From Auanema rhodensis (taxonomy: Eukaryota; Nematoda; Chromadorea; Rhabditida; Rhabditidae): a stretch of DNA of 64,000 nt. Below the pieces are notes generated by a model. That model did no database searches and was not told the origin of the DNA. It saw nothing but the letters and a program-made list of their open reading frames with translations. The stretch covers positions 15,652,001 to 15,716,000 of the forward strand of contig OZ059895.1 in assembly GCA_964057225.1 (NCBI GenBank), read 5' to 3'. This document shows positions 1 to 12,268 of this stretch, one piece after another; the stretch's first letter is position 1; each line of letters begins with the position of its first letter. The position numbers were made by a program, and so were the translations under genes.

Positions 1-452
1 ATCATAACGAGGTGGAGGCTCCGAAAATCCACAGTTGGGAAAGCCGGCGTCTGCAGAAATGTAACATGAATATCAAGAATACTAGTGATTAAAGTACGTG
101 CTAAATAGCTGAATGGGTGTCCGATTTCTTCGGTTTCCTGCTGAGTACGTTGTAAAAACTCGTTCCGAGCAATAAATTCTGCTCTACGTCTAAAGTAAAT
201 GAAAATTAATGAGAAAATACGTAACAAAACAGATTACCTCTTATACCTACAATAGATGACTACTAGCTTGAAGACACATAGTACGAGAACTACAATCAAT
301 ACGAAGCATGTGAAACATAGAATCAATCTTCTGGTTAAAACATCTGTTTGTGAACAACCTAGAATTTAGAAAATGAAAAGAGGAAAGAGGATGAAATGAA
401 AAATACTTGGAACAGTGGAAGAAGATGCCGGTGCTGTAGTAGATTCAACCAT
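1..452 (-). CDS. Single-pass membrane protein, C-terminus beyond window
   Basis: Four exons were assembled from splice signals: 452-407, 358-238, 189-98 and 50 to beyond position 1. Introns are 47-48 nt, with GT donors and TTTAG/CTGCAG acceptors, and all phases agree. The start codon opens a short Ser/Thr/Pro-rich N-terminus (residues 1-20) with no signal peptide. A strongly hydrophobic helix follows (about residues 25-45, FTCFVLIVVLVLCVF), then a basic stop-transfer run (RYKRRRAEF). The cytoplasmic part ends in a PPPRY motif of the kind WW domains bind. This suggests a type III (N-out) single-pass protein. I do not recognise the family. The gene runs off the left edge, so length and C-terminal domains are unknown. 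Confidence 0.6.
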
Positions 453-1198
453 CCAAATTTAGTTCAAAGAGATCAATACAACCTATGGACTAGACGCTGA
501 AAGGGAAAAAGTAAAAACAATGAAATATGAAACTGTCAAGCTTTCTTGAAGAATACGTGAATGAAAAAGATTTTTTTTTAAATGAAATGAATATTCATAG
601 ATAATCGAAGACATTTTGAAACGAGGTAAAGATAAGGCAAGCATGATAAGAACATGAGAACATTAACTTCGTGAAATGAAAGTTTTTTAAGACGAAAAAA
701 CTTCCATAAAGAGAAATATTTATTCTTAGTAATTAATTTTCTTGGGAATTTGACAGGAAATTCTGATAATGTATGAGAAATATGAGATAGAAACAGTAAA
801 CGTTGATTAGAATTCGTTGAAAAGTCAACGAAATAGAAAAGGATCAGATACATTAAAAGATTGAGAAAACGAAATGAGTGTGTGTAAGAGTACAGTTCAT
901 CCAGGCCAGAAGAGATCAAAATTCATTTGGAGAAATGCACTATGTTCAGAGCAATAAAGTATATGTAAACACGAAGAGATATTGGTCTCGGTATGTGTAA
1001 TTTAGCTGAGCAACTTAGAAAATCAGCATGTTCTGGCCGGAAATTGTTTTGCAATAGCACCTTGATAGCAAATGAATCAAGTTTAACTTTGATTCGTTTC
1101 CGCCTCTCACGCGTCGAAACGGGCGTACAACGACGCAGTATCAAGAGAATATACTTCTGGATCTTCTAAATGATGACATTGCGAACTATTCTTAGAAA
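453..1198. other. Intergenic, no supported gene
   Basis: AT-rich stretch between two minus-strand models. Short coding-like runs occur on the minus strand near 1107-1195 (about 25 codons open in one frame), but I could not join them to flanking exons in phase. Nothing else stands out. Confidence 0.4.
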
Positions 1199-2039
1199 TC
1201 AAGAAGTTGTCAATGAACCTGGATGTCTCTTATTTCTTTTAGCACTGGTCGACTGATTTGATGTTATGTCAGAACTATAAAACATGGGCTGTCAAGAAAC
1301 TTCAATGAAAAAAACATACACTGAACTTCCATGTCTATAGTCGATAGATCTCTGAAGAATGAACAATTATAATTATTTCGAAAAAAGAATAAAAATAGAT
1401 AAAGAAATGATGTAGTAATCACGATATGATCTTCATCAGCTTTCACATAAATAGTTATACGCAGATTTGTGGTATCAAATGATGTCTTATAAGGTTGGTC
1501 ACGTGTGTAAATTGCTCCGGTCTATAATATCAATTGGTTTGATGAGATTAAAATACATTTCTGAATATGAGACTAAAAATTTGGAAAAAGCCAACCTTTC
1601 GTAAAGGGGTTTGAAGATCAAAGCTCGATGACATGTTGATACGCCTCAGGAAATTTAATAAGTTCCGGAATTTCTTTAGGATTCAAATGATTCTTTCCGC
1701 AGAACTAAAAAAGCTAGAACAATGCAGATATACATTACGAACTCAAATAAATTAATCCAAATCTTTTGTTATCATTAGTCACCACCATATGTTACGTATT
1801 GTACTTTCAAGTAAATATTATTGTCTTTAGAAATACTAGTATGAAGTACGAAACATCTAGGATATATGATATTTTTAGGATAAATCTAACTGATCGTAAA
1901 TTCCACGTTTGTGCAACTAATTAGTATTTGATGACGATATCTTTTTGCACTACGTGGGAAAAGGTTATTGAGGTCTAGATGTAGAGGTACTTACTGGTGG
2001 CTGGCTTGTTCTATGATATTTTAGTGTCCTTATGTTAAG
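1199..2039 (-). CDS. Unrecognised multi-exon gene, fragments only
   Basis: Several minus-strand segments look coding and join in phase 0 across probable introns. They run roughly 2039-1995, about 1885-1808, 1708-1640 and 1520-1400, with a terminal exon ending near 1199 or 1292. The exons carry phrases such as KNHLNPKEIPELIKFPEAYQ and YKTSFDTTNLRITIYVKADE, far more protein-like than chance in this AT-rich DNA. Intron sizes would be about 70-115 nt. The first exon and start codon were not found (an in-frame stop lies just above 2039), and two alternative ends are possible. No family was recognised. It could be a decayed gene, so treat this as a locus marker rather than a finished model. Confidence 0.35.
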
Positions 2040-2942
2040 CACTCATGTCAATTTGACTACTTGCTTTAAATGATTTTAAGATTCTGTGAGCTTAATTCTT
2101 GGTACTTCTTTTTTTAATTCTGAGACATTTGTCAATATAAATTTTGAATTTTATAATTGGGCTCATTCACTCTGTGTTGAACATCCAACAATTCAAAACC
2201 AATTACATTAGTAGGGAATTTTATCATTTTTAAAGCTTTTCTATTCAATTTCGAAAATACTATATGATTTTTAGTCGAAGTGTAATAATCTTCAATCATG
2301 GTCTATATATAATTTGAAATTTATTTTTAATTTAATTTCTCTTTAGAAAATTAACTGCCGCTAAATTGCGTAGCAAATAAAGAAAAAAGGCAAGAAGTCT
2401 ATATATAGTTAGAATCTTGAAATTACTATTTAAACCTGTTTTTATGATCATGCCCATAATTGTTCCGGTGAATTTCATTTTTTTTTCAATTTTTGTGATT
2501 TGGTTAATGTGTGATTATTGATGTTTGGTTAAATCAATAGATAAATCCATGTATGATTTGTTTTCTTTTGTAGTTAGCATTGGATTAAAGAATTCTCAAA
2601 ACTGTTTTACAGTGCCGAAGATCTTCAGATCAATTTTATCTTCTTAATAAACTTAAAATGATTGTAAAAACCGTTAGTTTCTTTTTTCTATCCGTATATT
2701 TTCCACCTTTTAGAAGCAAATTACCCAAGAATTGAATATACATTTGCAAATTTCTCGCTGAAGGTACTTTCGATTTGAAAATATGTGATTTTTTGAACAA
2801 AACGAATGTTTTTGCTTCTCAATGCAATCTAATCGATTTGACCATTTCTTATCTTTACATGTCCTTTGGATTGGCCGATTGTTTTCGTAGCTATTTGCCA
2901 TTATTTTAGATTCAATCCTGTTGGCAGCACCTAAGCAAGAGA
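2040..2942. other. Intergenic / promoter region of rpia-1
   Basis: AT-rich sequence with no supported gene. A short open run on the minus strand near 2120-2225 looks coding and could be the missing 5' exon of the locus at 1199-2039, but no phase-consistent join was found. Confidence 0.4.
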
Positions 2943-4017
2943 ATGGCCTCTACTAATACATTGTCACCAATTGAGCAAGCTAAAAGTGCTGTAAGTTCTA
3001 TTATGATTTTTATCTTTCTTCGCCTACAGCTGTTCTTTCTGCTTTTTCCTTCTCAGAATTTGCGTTATTCTGAGCTTTCCAGGCTGCTCTAATTTGTTTT
3101 AAAAATCATATCAAAAGCGGAGATCGTATTGGTGTAGGTTCTGGATCTACAGTAAAGTAAACTATTTATATCTTCTTGGATATAACTTGATTTCTCTTCA
3201 AGATACCTTGTGGAGCATATCAAACGTGGTCTTGAATCTGGATCCGTGAAAGATATTGTTTGTGTTCCAACAAGTTTCCTCACTAGAAAATGGTTGATGG
3301 ATGCAGGAATCCCTCTGTCTGATCTTGATATGACCCCTGAACTAGATGTTTGTATTGATGGTGCTGATGAAGTATTATACAAACACAAAAAATCATCTGA
3401 TATATTACATTCAGATTGATGCTGATCTCACATTGATCAAAGGTGGTGGAGGTTGTTTAGCCCGTGAAAAGATTGTTCAACATGCATCAAATCAATTCTA
3501 TGTTATTGCTGATCATACCAAAGAATCTGTGAAACTTGGAGAGCATTATTCCAAAATCCCAATTGAGGCAAATCTTCAGTTTAGCTTGTCTGCAATAACA
3601 TCAACCTTCTTAGGTTCTTCCTTTTGCTGTACAGCCTCTTCTTCGCTCAATCCCAAAAATGGAAGGAGGCGAAGTTTCCCTTCGTATGGCTACGAATGTC
3701 TGCGCTCCAGCTTTAACAGATAATAACAATTACATCATTGATTGGGTATATCAATCTTATTCAATTGATATATGAATGAATTTACCTTCAGGTATTCGAT
3801 AAAACCAAGACTTATGATTGGAATGATGTCCACAATCGCATCATTAACATTCCAGGTAGGATGAAATACCAATTTATTTTACTTTCTTGTTTCTAAATAG
3901 TCTTATCAGAACATTATTATAGGAGTCGTGGAAACTGGGTTATTCTTTGGAGTCGTGAAGAAGGCCTACTTAGCTTTCCCTGACCTTTCTATCAAAGAAC
4001 TAAAAGCTAAGCAATAA
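2943..4017 (+). CDS. rpia-1: Rib-5-P isomerase A (RPIA)
   Basis: Interconverts ribose 5-phosphate and ribulose 5-phosphate in the non-oxidative pentose phosphate pathway, in the cytosol. Seven exons (2943-2990, 3083-3156, 3203-3371, 3415-3567, 3614-3745, 3792-3855, 3923-4017) give 244 residues, normal for the family. Visible motifs are the phosphate-binding GSGST loop in exon 2, the catalytic DGADE at the end of exon 3, DADLTLIKGGGGCLAREK opening exon 4, and a C-terminal stretch with NIPGVVETGLF. Intron 4 (3568-3613) starts with GC: only that junction keeps the reading frame and restores the expected IPIE-VLPF sequence. The start is the first ATG, with a short family-like N-terminus. Identity is secure; exon edges are constrained by conserved sequence. 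Confidence 0.95.
3568..3613 (+). other. GC-AG intron in rpia-1
   Basis: 46-nt intron with donor GAG|GCAAAT and acceptor CTTCTTAG|GTT, phase 0. Reading through breaks the conserved RPIA sequence and no GT donor nearby keeps the frame. Confidence 0.85.
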
Positions 4018-5429
4018 CTACCTTCAGATATTTGTTGTTGATGTTGTTTTTTTTTGCCAATTTTGCTCGTGATATGAATGTTGTAAATAAGTTTTGTAAT
4101 GACCACTTCCGAAGCTCACTTTATGAACGTTCCAACCTATTTAGTCGATTTCATTTTGTTGCATTCCTATTTGAAATAGATTGTTCTTTTAGCGTTATAT
4201 GAATTGTTTACTTTTTGCCTGTTTTTCCTTTTTCACAAAGCTCTTGTTGCTTTTTCCTTTCTCGCTTACAGAAAAAAGTATCAGGACTAAGACGATTTCT
4301 AACTAAAAGAAGTCGAAAAGAGCTTCTATGAGCTAGAAACAGGTGCCCTCACACGGTTCCGCGCTTCAACAGACTGCCGCATTCAATGGTACAGTCGGAT
4401 GTATTCTTTTCAGATTATTGGCTCCATCTCTGTGTCTCTGCAAATGTGTCCACTTCCATTTGTTGTTCCTGTTATGATTGATACAACCAAGAAGAAGAAG
4501 AAGCAGAAGAAGAAGAAGAAGGAGAAGAAGAAGTAACAGACGATACAAACTGCCTTAAGGCTTTGATCCTGCAATTTCTGGGCCTATCTGAAGCTCACCT
4601 TCTACTCTGCTCTCAATCCTTGTTTTTCTCTTCGTTTATATGTCTTTCTATTGCCCTATTCTCTTTTCTGCATGTCAAAAGTTTTACTTTTCGTATTTTG
4701 TCGTTTACACTTTCTCTTCGTTATTCCATCCTCTTTTCCTTTGTCTATTGTGTTGTGATTCGATCGGAATAACAAAGCACATCAATCCCTCTTTTTTTCC
4801 AATTTTTTGCATACAGTCTCTTGTAGAAGCCATTTTTTGCCAGAAAATCAAAACAGTTTTATGACCCAATTTACAAGTGCTGCCAATACAAATGTGAATA
4901 TTGTAACTGTTCATCATCATCGTCACATCTTTTTTACTTACATCTAACTTCATAATGATGTACTTAACGCCATGTAAGCTTGATCTTACTACTTCTATTG
5001 TCAGACAATAAATTCAACATTCTGAATCTACTTGATACCATTTCTTATTTGGTTATGCTATGACTAGATGGTTTTTATAATCTGTTTAAGACTTTGATCT
5101 ATGTAATGTCTTTGTAAATAAGAATATGAATTTCTTGAGTACGTGATGCATCTTATGCTAATTTTGAGCGCGGTTATGTCATTTCGTAGCTTCAGTTTGA
5201 GCAGATCGGTTGCATATCCTAAAAATATTTATAAATATGTCTTTTCGTATTATTATTTTTTTTCTTTTTCGTTCTAAAATCGTATTTTTCTGGTTCTAAG
5301 CTTGATTCTTTTTTTGTTTTTTCTAACTATTTGTTGTTCAAGTTAATCTATTTACAACAATATTTATCTGTACTTCATTTTTCATAAGTTAGATTGACTA
5401 AAGAATAGCAAGAACAAAAAATAAAGATT
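4018..5429. other. Intergenic with AAG-rich microsatellite
   Basis: No supported gene. It holds the rpia-1 3' region and an imperfect (AAG)n tract at 4490-4533; the apparent poly-leucine ORF on the minus strand is a product of that tract. Confidence 0.5.
4490..4533. repeat. (AAG)n microsatellite
   Basis: About 14 AAG/GAAG units with two interruptions. Confidence 0.9.
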
Positions 5430-6115
5430 CTACGAACGATGAATGACGAGGGTATTGTTTACAAGAGGGTTGAATTCTTGTCCTGCTTGTGCTTTTCTTG
5501 CCTCAGGGCAATTCCTCGCGTGATCATCATTTGATTCCGGTTCTTGGCTTTCTACAAAGATTGCAAAGAATTAGTACAACCAAATTACGTAGATGATCAC
5601 TTTCCTCGTTAGATGACTACAGCATAATTCCGTTTGCAATGAGGTTGTTTACTATCAACTATTTTTGCGCATTTCTCTGTAGCAGCAGGAGTTGTTACCA
5701 GAGCTCTTCCTCTAACAAAACACCGCCTCCCCTAAAAGTGCTGTATTTTGATCAGTTTTTTATCAGTTTTTAAGCTTATAAATCTCTAGATAGATACACT
5801 TTTGACTCATAACTCACGTAATATTCACTCTTGTTTATCAGAAACTAATGTTACGGACGCGATTCAAAATTAAAACGAACAGTAAACATGGCAATGACGG
5901 AGCATACACTTTCAATCAGAAACGGATTAGTTGTATCTCATACAACTGAACAGACAACGTCGTTGTGTTCTTCATGAATCTGTTCAAATTAATCCTAAAA
6001 TTTCCCTTTTGCATTACATTCGGCTGAACAGAATATTAATCTATGTAATTAGGTTCATCTTCTCGATGTAGTTGACTTGAACTGGCCACCTTTTCTGTAT
6101 ATTTTCTATCACATC
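5430..6115 (-). CDS. Probable unannotated gene, coding-like fragments
   Basis: The minus strand holds several consecutive runs that look coding. One starts after a CACTTTTAG acceptor at 5732 and contains two cysteines (RRCFVRGRALVTTPAATEKC). It joins across a probable GT-AG intron of 69 or 101 nt to a terminal exon ending at 5459 or 5430, depending on frame. Upstream segments near 5840-5960 and 6015-6100 are also open and protein-like, but I could not fix their joins. No start codon or family was recognised. Two overlapping frames are open in the terminal exon, so the C-terminus is uncertain. A decayed copy is possible. Confidence 0.3.
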
Positions 6116-6152
6116 ACTAGAATTCATATGCTGATTTGCCGTCGTTTAGGCG

Positions 6153-6158
6153 TATAAA
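6153..6158 (+). promoter_or_regulatory. Candidate TATA box (5' candidate exon at 6605)
   Basis: TATAAA within a GC-flanked context, on the plus strand about 450 bp ahead of the candidate first exon at 6605. A (CT)n tract lies in the presumed 5' leader. Confidence 0.3.
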
Positions 6159-6290
6159 GCCACACACACACCTGAATTCATTCCCAAACTCTTGTCTAGT
6201 TATCTTTAAGACTATGCTATGATTGCTTTATTCTTAACAAGCTTGTCAACGAGAATCCTCGGCAGCTTGTTCACTTCTCATCTCATGTTC

Positions 6291-6293
<3 letters not shown>

Positions 6294-6333
<40 letters not shown>
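6294..6333. repeat. (CT)n microsatellite
   Basis: About 20 CT units. Confidence 0.95.
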
Positions 6334-6334
<1 letters not shown>

Positions 6335-6604
6335 TTCATTCCTAATAAAACGTGAGAGCTACTTGGCAACAACTTCAAACAACTTGGCGAATGAAACTTT
6401 TTGTCTTTTGCATGTTTTTCAATCTAGTTTTCCACGCCTCAGCAACAATTACCAATTATTTACATATTACTAATCTTTTACTACTCTCTTATTCATATAT
6501 GTTTGTTATAATTCTATATATTTTGCTGACTGCTTAACTAACTATTATGAGAATTCATATTATTATTTTTAGAAAAGATATTCTGAATCAGAACACCAGT
6601 GGTC

Positions 6605-6725
6605 ATGTCCTTACGGTCGTACCGAGGACATCCCAATCAATGTATCAATATTCTTGGTAGTCTACAAGATACTACTGTTGATGGAGGGCTTTACATGAAT
6701 GAAAACAAATATTTTACCATAAAAG
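6605..6725 (+). CDS. Candidate alternative first coding exon of wsp-1
   Basis: An ATG opens 40 codons (starting MSLRSYRGHPNQCINILGSL) and ends at a strong donor, AAAAG|GTAAGC, in phase 1. The first conserved WASP exon at 8681 has an upstream extension open in exactly that phase, so a splice across about 1.95 kb would add about 56 residues before the internal ATG at 8729. Nothing in the exon is a known WASP domain, and nematode wsp-1 is known to use alternative first exons. It could instead belong to a separate short gene. The next plus-strand exon-like segment (near 8005-8060, after a TTGCTACAG acceptor) does not keep this phase. Confidence 0.4.
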
Positions 6726-8728
6726 GTAAGCATTACACAGCTTTATTCATTCATTCATTCATCGTCTCATCTTATTCCGATACTCTTACCTATCTATCTC
6801 TTCTTGTACTTCTCCTTTCTACTACATCCTCTCATCTATCCATCAATAATACTTTCTCCAATGTATTTTCGTTGTTCGTACCTCCGTCCATTATCCAATC
6901 TCTCACTTCTACTCTCTACTTTCATCACAAATCACATTGTCGAGAAAAGGAAAGGAAAGGAAAGAGAACGAGAATGAGAGAGAGAGAAAGAGATACATAG
7001 ATAGATAGCGACGGCTGGCTTTGTAAGCTGTTGCCAATTTTGGTGCAACAGGGTGCAGTAGCCATTACTGATTTCTGACAAGATCTGAGTTCAACGACTG
7101 TTATGTTGCCGAGATTGTCAACCATTTTCTTATTTGCTTGTCTATTTGCATAGTCTAAGAAGATATATCACGAAGTTTCTCTGACCGTCACTTAATTTCC
7201 GATTGAACTAATTTATTCGTGGCTCACAATGAACGTTTGTATGGAGCCAGATAATCTCCCCTTCTCTCTCTCTCTGTCTGACTATATTCCGCATGATTTT
7301 CATTGAAAAAACGTAAGAAAACGTTATGATATGATTCATCTATCACCATATAAGAAACATCATCATTTCATTTACATTTTGTTTTAAGTTTCTTCTGACC
7401 TTTTTGTTGATTTATGTGAATATGTTGTTTGTTTGTCGGATGAGAAAGTATCAATATTATTGCAATATTGATCAATCTCACCCTCTACATTCATATTTTC
7501 CGCCTTTTTAGGTGTTTAACACACTTCTTCTTCTTCTTCTTCTTAATACATAGTTAGTTAATCTAATATGTACAGCTTCATGTTCTATGTATTCATGCTA
7601 CACACATGAAACTGAGCATTATTCAAGCAATTTTACTCCCAATTGTTTGACACACTATAATAACTGTATTTGCTTACGACGTCAAAACTTTCCTGAAGTT
7701 TCATTCTTCAATGTTACAGAGAAGAAAAAAAATAAAAGGTTGAACTGAACAAGCATTAAAGTTGCTGCTGCTTCAAACTCTCAAACTCGAGTTTTCTCAT
7801 TTAATGTATCAGCGTTTGCAAGAGTCGTGTGTTTCGGCTCCTAAAAATCAAAAAAAAAAAAACATCTGCTGAACCATAAAGAAAGATTTGCTTTAATAGG
7901 CTATTAAACTATTCGTCTTTCATTCACTAAGATGTATATGATTATTTGTTATCAGTCATTTATCAAGACTCGTTAGAAACCTTATCTTCTGGTTTGCTAC
8001 AGAGACAGAATCAAAGAGGGCCGAATAATCGAGGCCGGGCACTACTCCATCAGGCTTTGCTACAATTTCAAACAAATTTCTATCTCTTTCTTATGAAATA
8101 TTACCTATTTTCAACTTGATATCACGGCTTATTCTCTTCATTTTACTGTTTAAAGTTATTGAATGTGTATTGTTCATCTCAAAAATCAATCACTTCTTCA
8201 ATAGATATGCTGGTCATCAAATCTTCTTTCTGAATGTGAAAATTTTAAGTTTCTTATCTGATATGTTTAAAAGCTTTTTGCTATACTATCCTATCCAACT
8301 TCATAGTTGTACAGCAAGAAAGAAGAAAATGCTCTGTATGAATATGAACAAATAGATCTGACTAATTTATAATCCAGTTAATCATACTTTGATCTTTTTC
8401 ATATTTTACTGCCAGACGTTTTTGGTCTGAAAAAGCTTTTTTTGATTTGAGCATAGGCTTTCAATATACTATGTAACTAAGTATCATCATCATCTTTCTC
8501 CTCTACTAGCCTTCCAACCAACAAAAAAAAACTTTTATGATAGTTTTACTTGCTTACAGCTCATATATGATGTTGTTAAAATGCTCTTAACTTTATAAAA
8601 AACCAATTGAAAACGTCATTTTATTATTAATCGTTAAATAATCTTTTTATTTTTATAAATGTTATTCAATTTTCTTTCAGAACATTTACCGTTTTTACGA
8701 AAACATTACTATACGGGTTCCTTACGAA

Positions 8729-11700
8729 TGAATAATAATTATTTAAATGAAAATAATAATAATAATAACAATGAAAGCTCTAAACGAAGGTATATCTCAT
8801 CGTTTTACTTTTTCATTAGCCTCATGTTACTCATTTCAGTTTTAAAATTTCGTCACTTCTAAATGAGAAAGAAGTTACTTCAATCTTAGAATATATTGGA
8901 AATGAGGACTGCGTATGTTATTACATTGAATTCTATTTCTATATTGCTATTTGATTCATTAATTTGATGAATCACTTAAATTATCTAAATCTTTCTCTCA
9001 ATTTCCTAATATTTTCTCTGAAAGTCATCGTCTTCATTACAGTTATTAGGCACTGGTGTTTGTGAACTTTTGCAAGCAAATGATGGTCAATGGATTATGC
9101 CAAGACGTGGTGTTATATGTTTAATAAAAGATAATATCAATAGGGTATGATTAACTTGATCTAATGAATATTATTGAAAAATTTTTCAATTTTCAGCTTT
9201 ATTCAATTAGTTTGCTTAGACCTAAAACATCTAAAGTCATTTGGCATGAAGCTTTGTAAGTTTCAGATGAAAACAGGCTATAATTTCTCATTTTGTGTTT
9301 ATTTCTTGTAGAAATCGCTCATTTCAAACATCGAAAGAGCATGATAATCTTGTGACTTTCCAAATTATGTCTAATAATGATGATTCCATGATTTATGGCT
9401 TAAATTTTGTTGATCCTACTGAAGCTGAAGCTTTTCACAACATTGTCACAGAGCAGTATGAAAGTCAGTTTGTCTCTGAAGTTTCCGATATTAAATATTG
9501 CTTTTAGGTTTCATGCAAAAGAGAAGAAATCATCCCAAACGAAGAGCTCCAGAACCTCCTTCTGTTCAATCAACAAAGCCGGTATGTTTCTCATTATGTT
9601 TCAAATTAATTTTATTATTCAGATAGTATTAGCTGATGATTGTTCAAATCCAAAAGGTTTGTTCTTTTGAATGTTTTATTTGTTTATATTGATTTATACT
9701 TTTTTAGTTACTGATCTTGGAGTACAGATTCCTCAAAATAATGAATTAAAGAAGGAAAAAAATGGTAGCTTTCCTTTAATGTTTTAATTACTCTCTTTCT
9801 CTCTTATCATTTAAAATAAATTATTTGATGACGGAAATCTTGGGGGGGGGAGGTGGAACACACTTTCTAATTTTCATTTTTCAATCAATATTCTTTTATT
9901 CAACATTGCGGTTTGGCGAAAAAAAAGATAAGAATATCATGTTACCTCATAAACGAAATTCAAATTCAAACCATGAATATCAAAGTTTAAACTGTTCATA
10001 TTTGGGAAAATTTATGACCGTTCATCAAGATGTATTTTTATAGGAATATTCAGTTTTCTGGGAAAAAAACTCGATAAAAAGAAAAAGAAGAAGACTAAAC
10101 CGCATCTGACAGCTTTAGATATTTCAGCTCCAACCCATTTCAAGTACGTAAAAGCTTACTTTTTGGATTTTCAACATATTGAATATAAATGAACTTTGCT
10201 GAGTATCGCTCCCATTTCAGACATATTGAACATCAATTTTCGGATTTGACTCCAGAACAGCAGGAAGCTATCAGACTTATAACAGTGAAAGTTAATGTTT
10301 GTGACAATCAAACTTCTTCGAGCCTTAAAACTAAGTTTTAGGTTAATTTGAATGAAGAAAAGGAGCGTGAACTGATTAAGAGTATTGTTATGGAACGACA
10401 TGAAGAAATTCGTGCATCTGTACGTCCAAAGGTATGCTTCATATGCCTATTTACGCTAATTTGGTTCACGTACGTGTAATATGCTAATTATTTTGTATTT
10501 TTCAGGCCAAAGAACCATTTGCACGTAGAAATTCGGGACTGGCTGACGCTAGAAGTAGCATGTATGATTTATCTTTTTTTTATTATTTTGTGTTTATTGA
10601 CATTCTATTTTCAGTATGATACCTAAAGCAGGAAGAGGAAATACTCCACGAGAAATTAAGCGAACATCATTCAATAAGGTTTTAAGACTGTTTAAGTTTA
10701 ATTAATTATTCATCACCACTTTCAGAGATCTGATACAAGCCCAGTTGATCGTACTCCGACTCCTGCTCCGTCTACTCTTAAGGATGAGGTTCCAAATTTT
10801 CATTGAAGTTTGTTATATATTCTTTTTTCTTTTTAGGCTTCATACGATCCTTTGCATCCCAATTGGGAAGAAGCTACACCTCCTACTTTTGAGTCTTCTA
10901 TCACAAAAACTCAGCCTATGCCAATCTCTCAACATACAACTAATGTCGGGTATATCCTATATTCGAATGTTCATGAAACTATTTCAATATTTGAAGATTT
11001 GATGCAGCTTTGCCAGCTCCTTCTGTGCCTGAAATCAAACCTGCTTTACCTACTCGAACAGCGTCACGCTCTATACTTCTGCGTCAAAATACACCGCCGC
11101 ATCCATCTATGATCTGTATGTTTCTTAGTTGACAGATGCCTCTATTACTTATTTTTAGGGAATCGGGATAAAGGTCGTCCTCGTCTACCTACACACATTG
11201 CTCCAGCTGTACCACCGTCTGAAACGCCTCCTCTCTCACCAACCCCGACGATTGTTCCTCCTCTGCCACCTCCACCGGTTATTGCTTCCGTACCTGTAGT
11301 TACTCCTGCTGTAATTCCTCCTGTTGTAGTTCCTCCAATAACTCCTCCAGTAGTTCCACCCCCAACATATTTAAGTTCCACAAAGCCTAAATCTTCACCA
11401 GCGAACTGTGAATCCACATCAATTCCAGTCGCTCCTCCCCCTCCACCTCCAAATCTTCTCGCTTCTGAAGTACGTGTCCCAAATAGTAAAGCTGCTAGTC
11501 CAGTCCCTCCAGTCAGTCCTGATCGACGAAATTTTTTGGAAGAAATTCAAAATGTGGATAAATCAAAATTATTAAAATCAATAAATTCTTCACCAAGTCA
11601 AAAGGTATTTCATCTGTGCTCTTCTTCACTTCTACTTTATAATAAATACAATTATAGCAGAACGAAGAAGGTAGCAGTTTGATGGATTCAATTCAGAAGA

Positions 11701-11850
11701 TGATAGATACCATCCGGCCTCAGATTGAAGACAGTGATTCCGATGATGACGGTTAGTTTCTAATTCAAATTGATGCTCATGTCACACAAATCTAATGTAC
11801 TAATTCTACTTATTACAGAAGAATATTCAGATAGTGATTGGTCAGAATAA
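8729..11850 (+). CDS. wsp-1: WASP/N-WASP actin nucleation-promoting factor
   Basis: Links Cdc42 and phosphoinositide signals to Arp2/3 actin branching. About 16 exons, with 40-60 nt introns except where noted, give domains in the canonical order. First comes an Asn-rich N-terminus, then a WH1/EVH1 domain (exons 8840-9463, ending near TEAEAFHNIV). A proline-containing linker is followed by a lysine-rich PIP2-type basic patch next to the CRIB/GBD motif ISAPTHFKHIEH (10040-10260). Next are a long polyproline region (11160-11460), a WH2 motif (RNFLEEIQNVDKSKLLKS), a central helix (MDSIQKMIDTIRPQI) and an acidic tail ending DSDWSE. The conserved acidic-tail tryptophan is present. The CRIB lacks the usual glycine after the second histidine pair. 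The ATG chosen is the first in the conserved exon; a longer N-terminus from 6605 is possible. It is convergent with a Costars-domain gene. Confidence 0.92.
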
Positions 11851-12268
11851 TTTTTATTTATTTGAAGAAGAGTATGATAGAATTTTATAACCGAAGAGCT
11901 TGTCGATATACCGTTGAAATACTCTGTGATTTACTTGAAAGCTTCTCTTGCTCAATAACCTAATTATTAATATATATAGTGTGTTATGTACATACAATTT
12001 ATTGTTCTAAACAATTTACAATAAAAGAATGTTTTAACATTTTTGATTGAAAGACCCATATTTCTTCAATTCTTTTGTATGTCTACTGCTTTTCCCGTCT
12101 ACATATTTGAGTAAATTACTTCTTCTTAGTCGTCATAATCAAATTGAGAATTTTGAAGGATTAAGGAATTGAATAGAACAGTAGCCTCAGGAATTGAAGG
12201 CTTAGGCTTTACGATGGACTAGATTTTCAAAACAATAATTGTGGAAGTTTAAGTTGTTGGGAAATAGT

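Noticed and set aside
3089-3388. 99-residue minus-strand ORF opposite rpia-1
   Set aside because: Antisense of well-supported RPIA exons.
4366-4548. Poly-leucine ORF (-)
   Set aside because: Translation of the AAG microsatellite.
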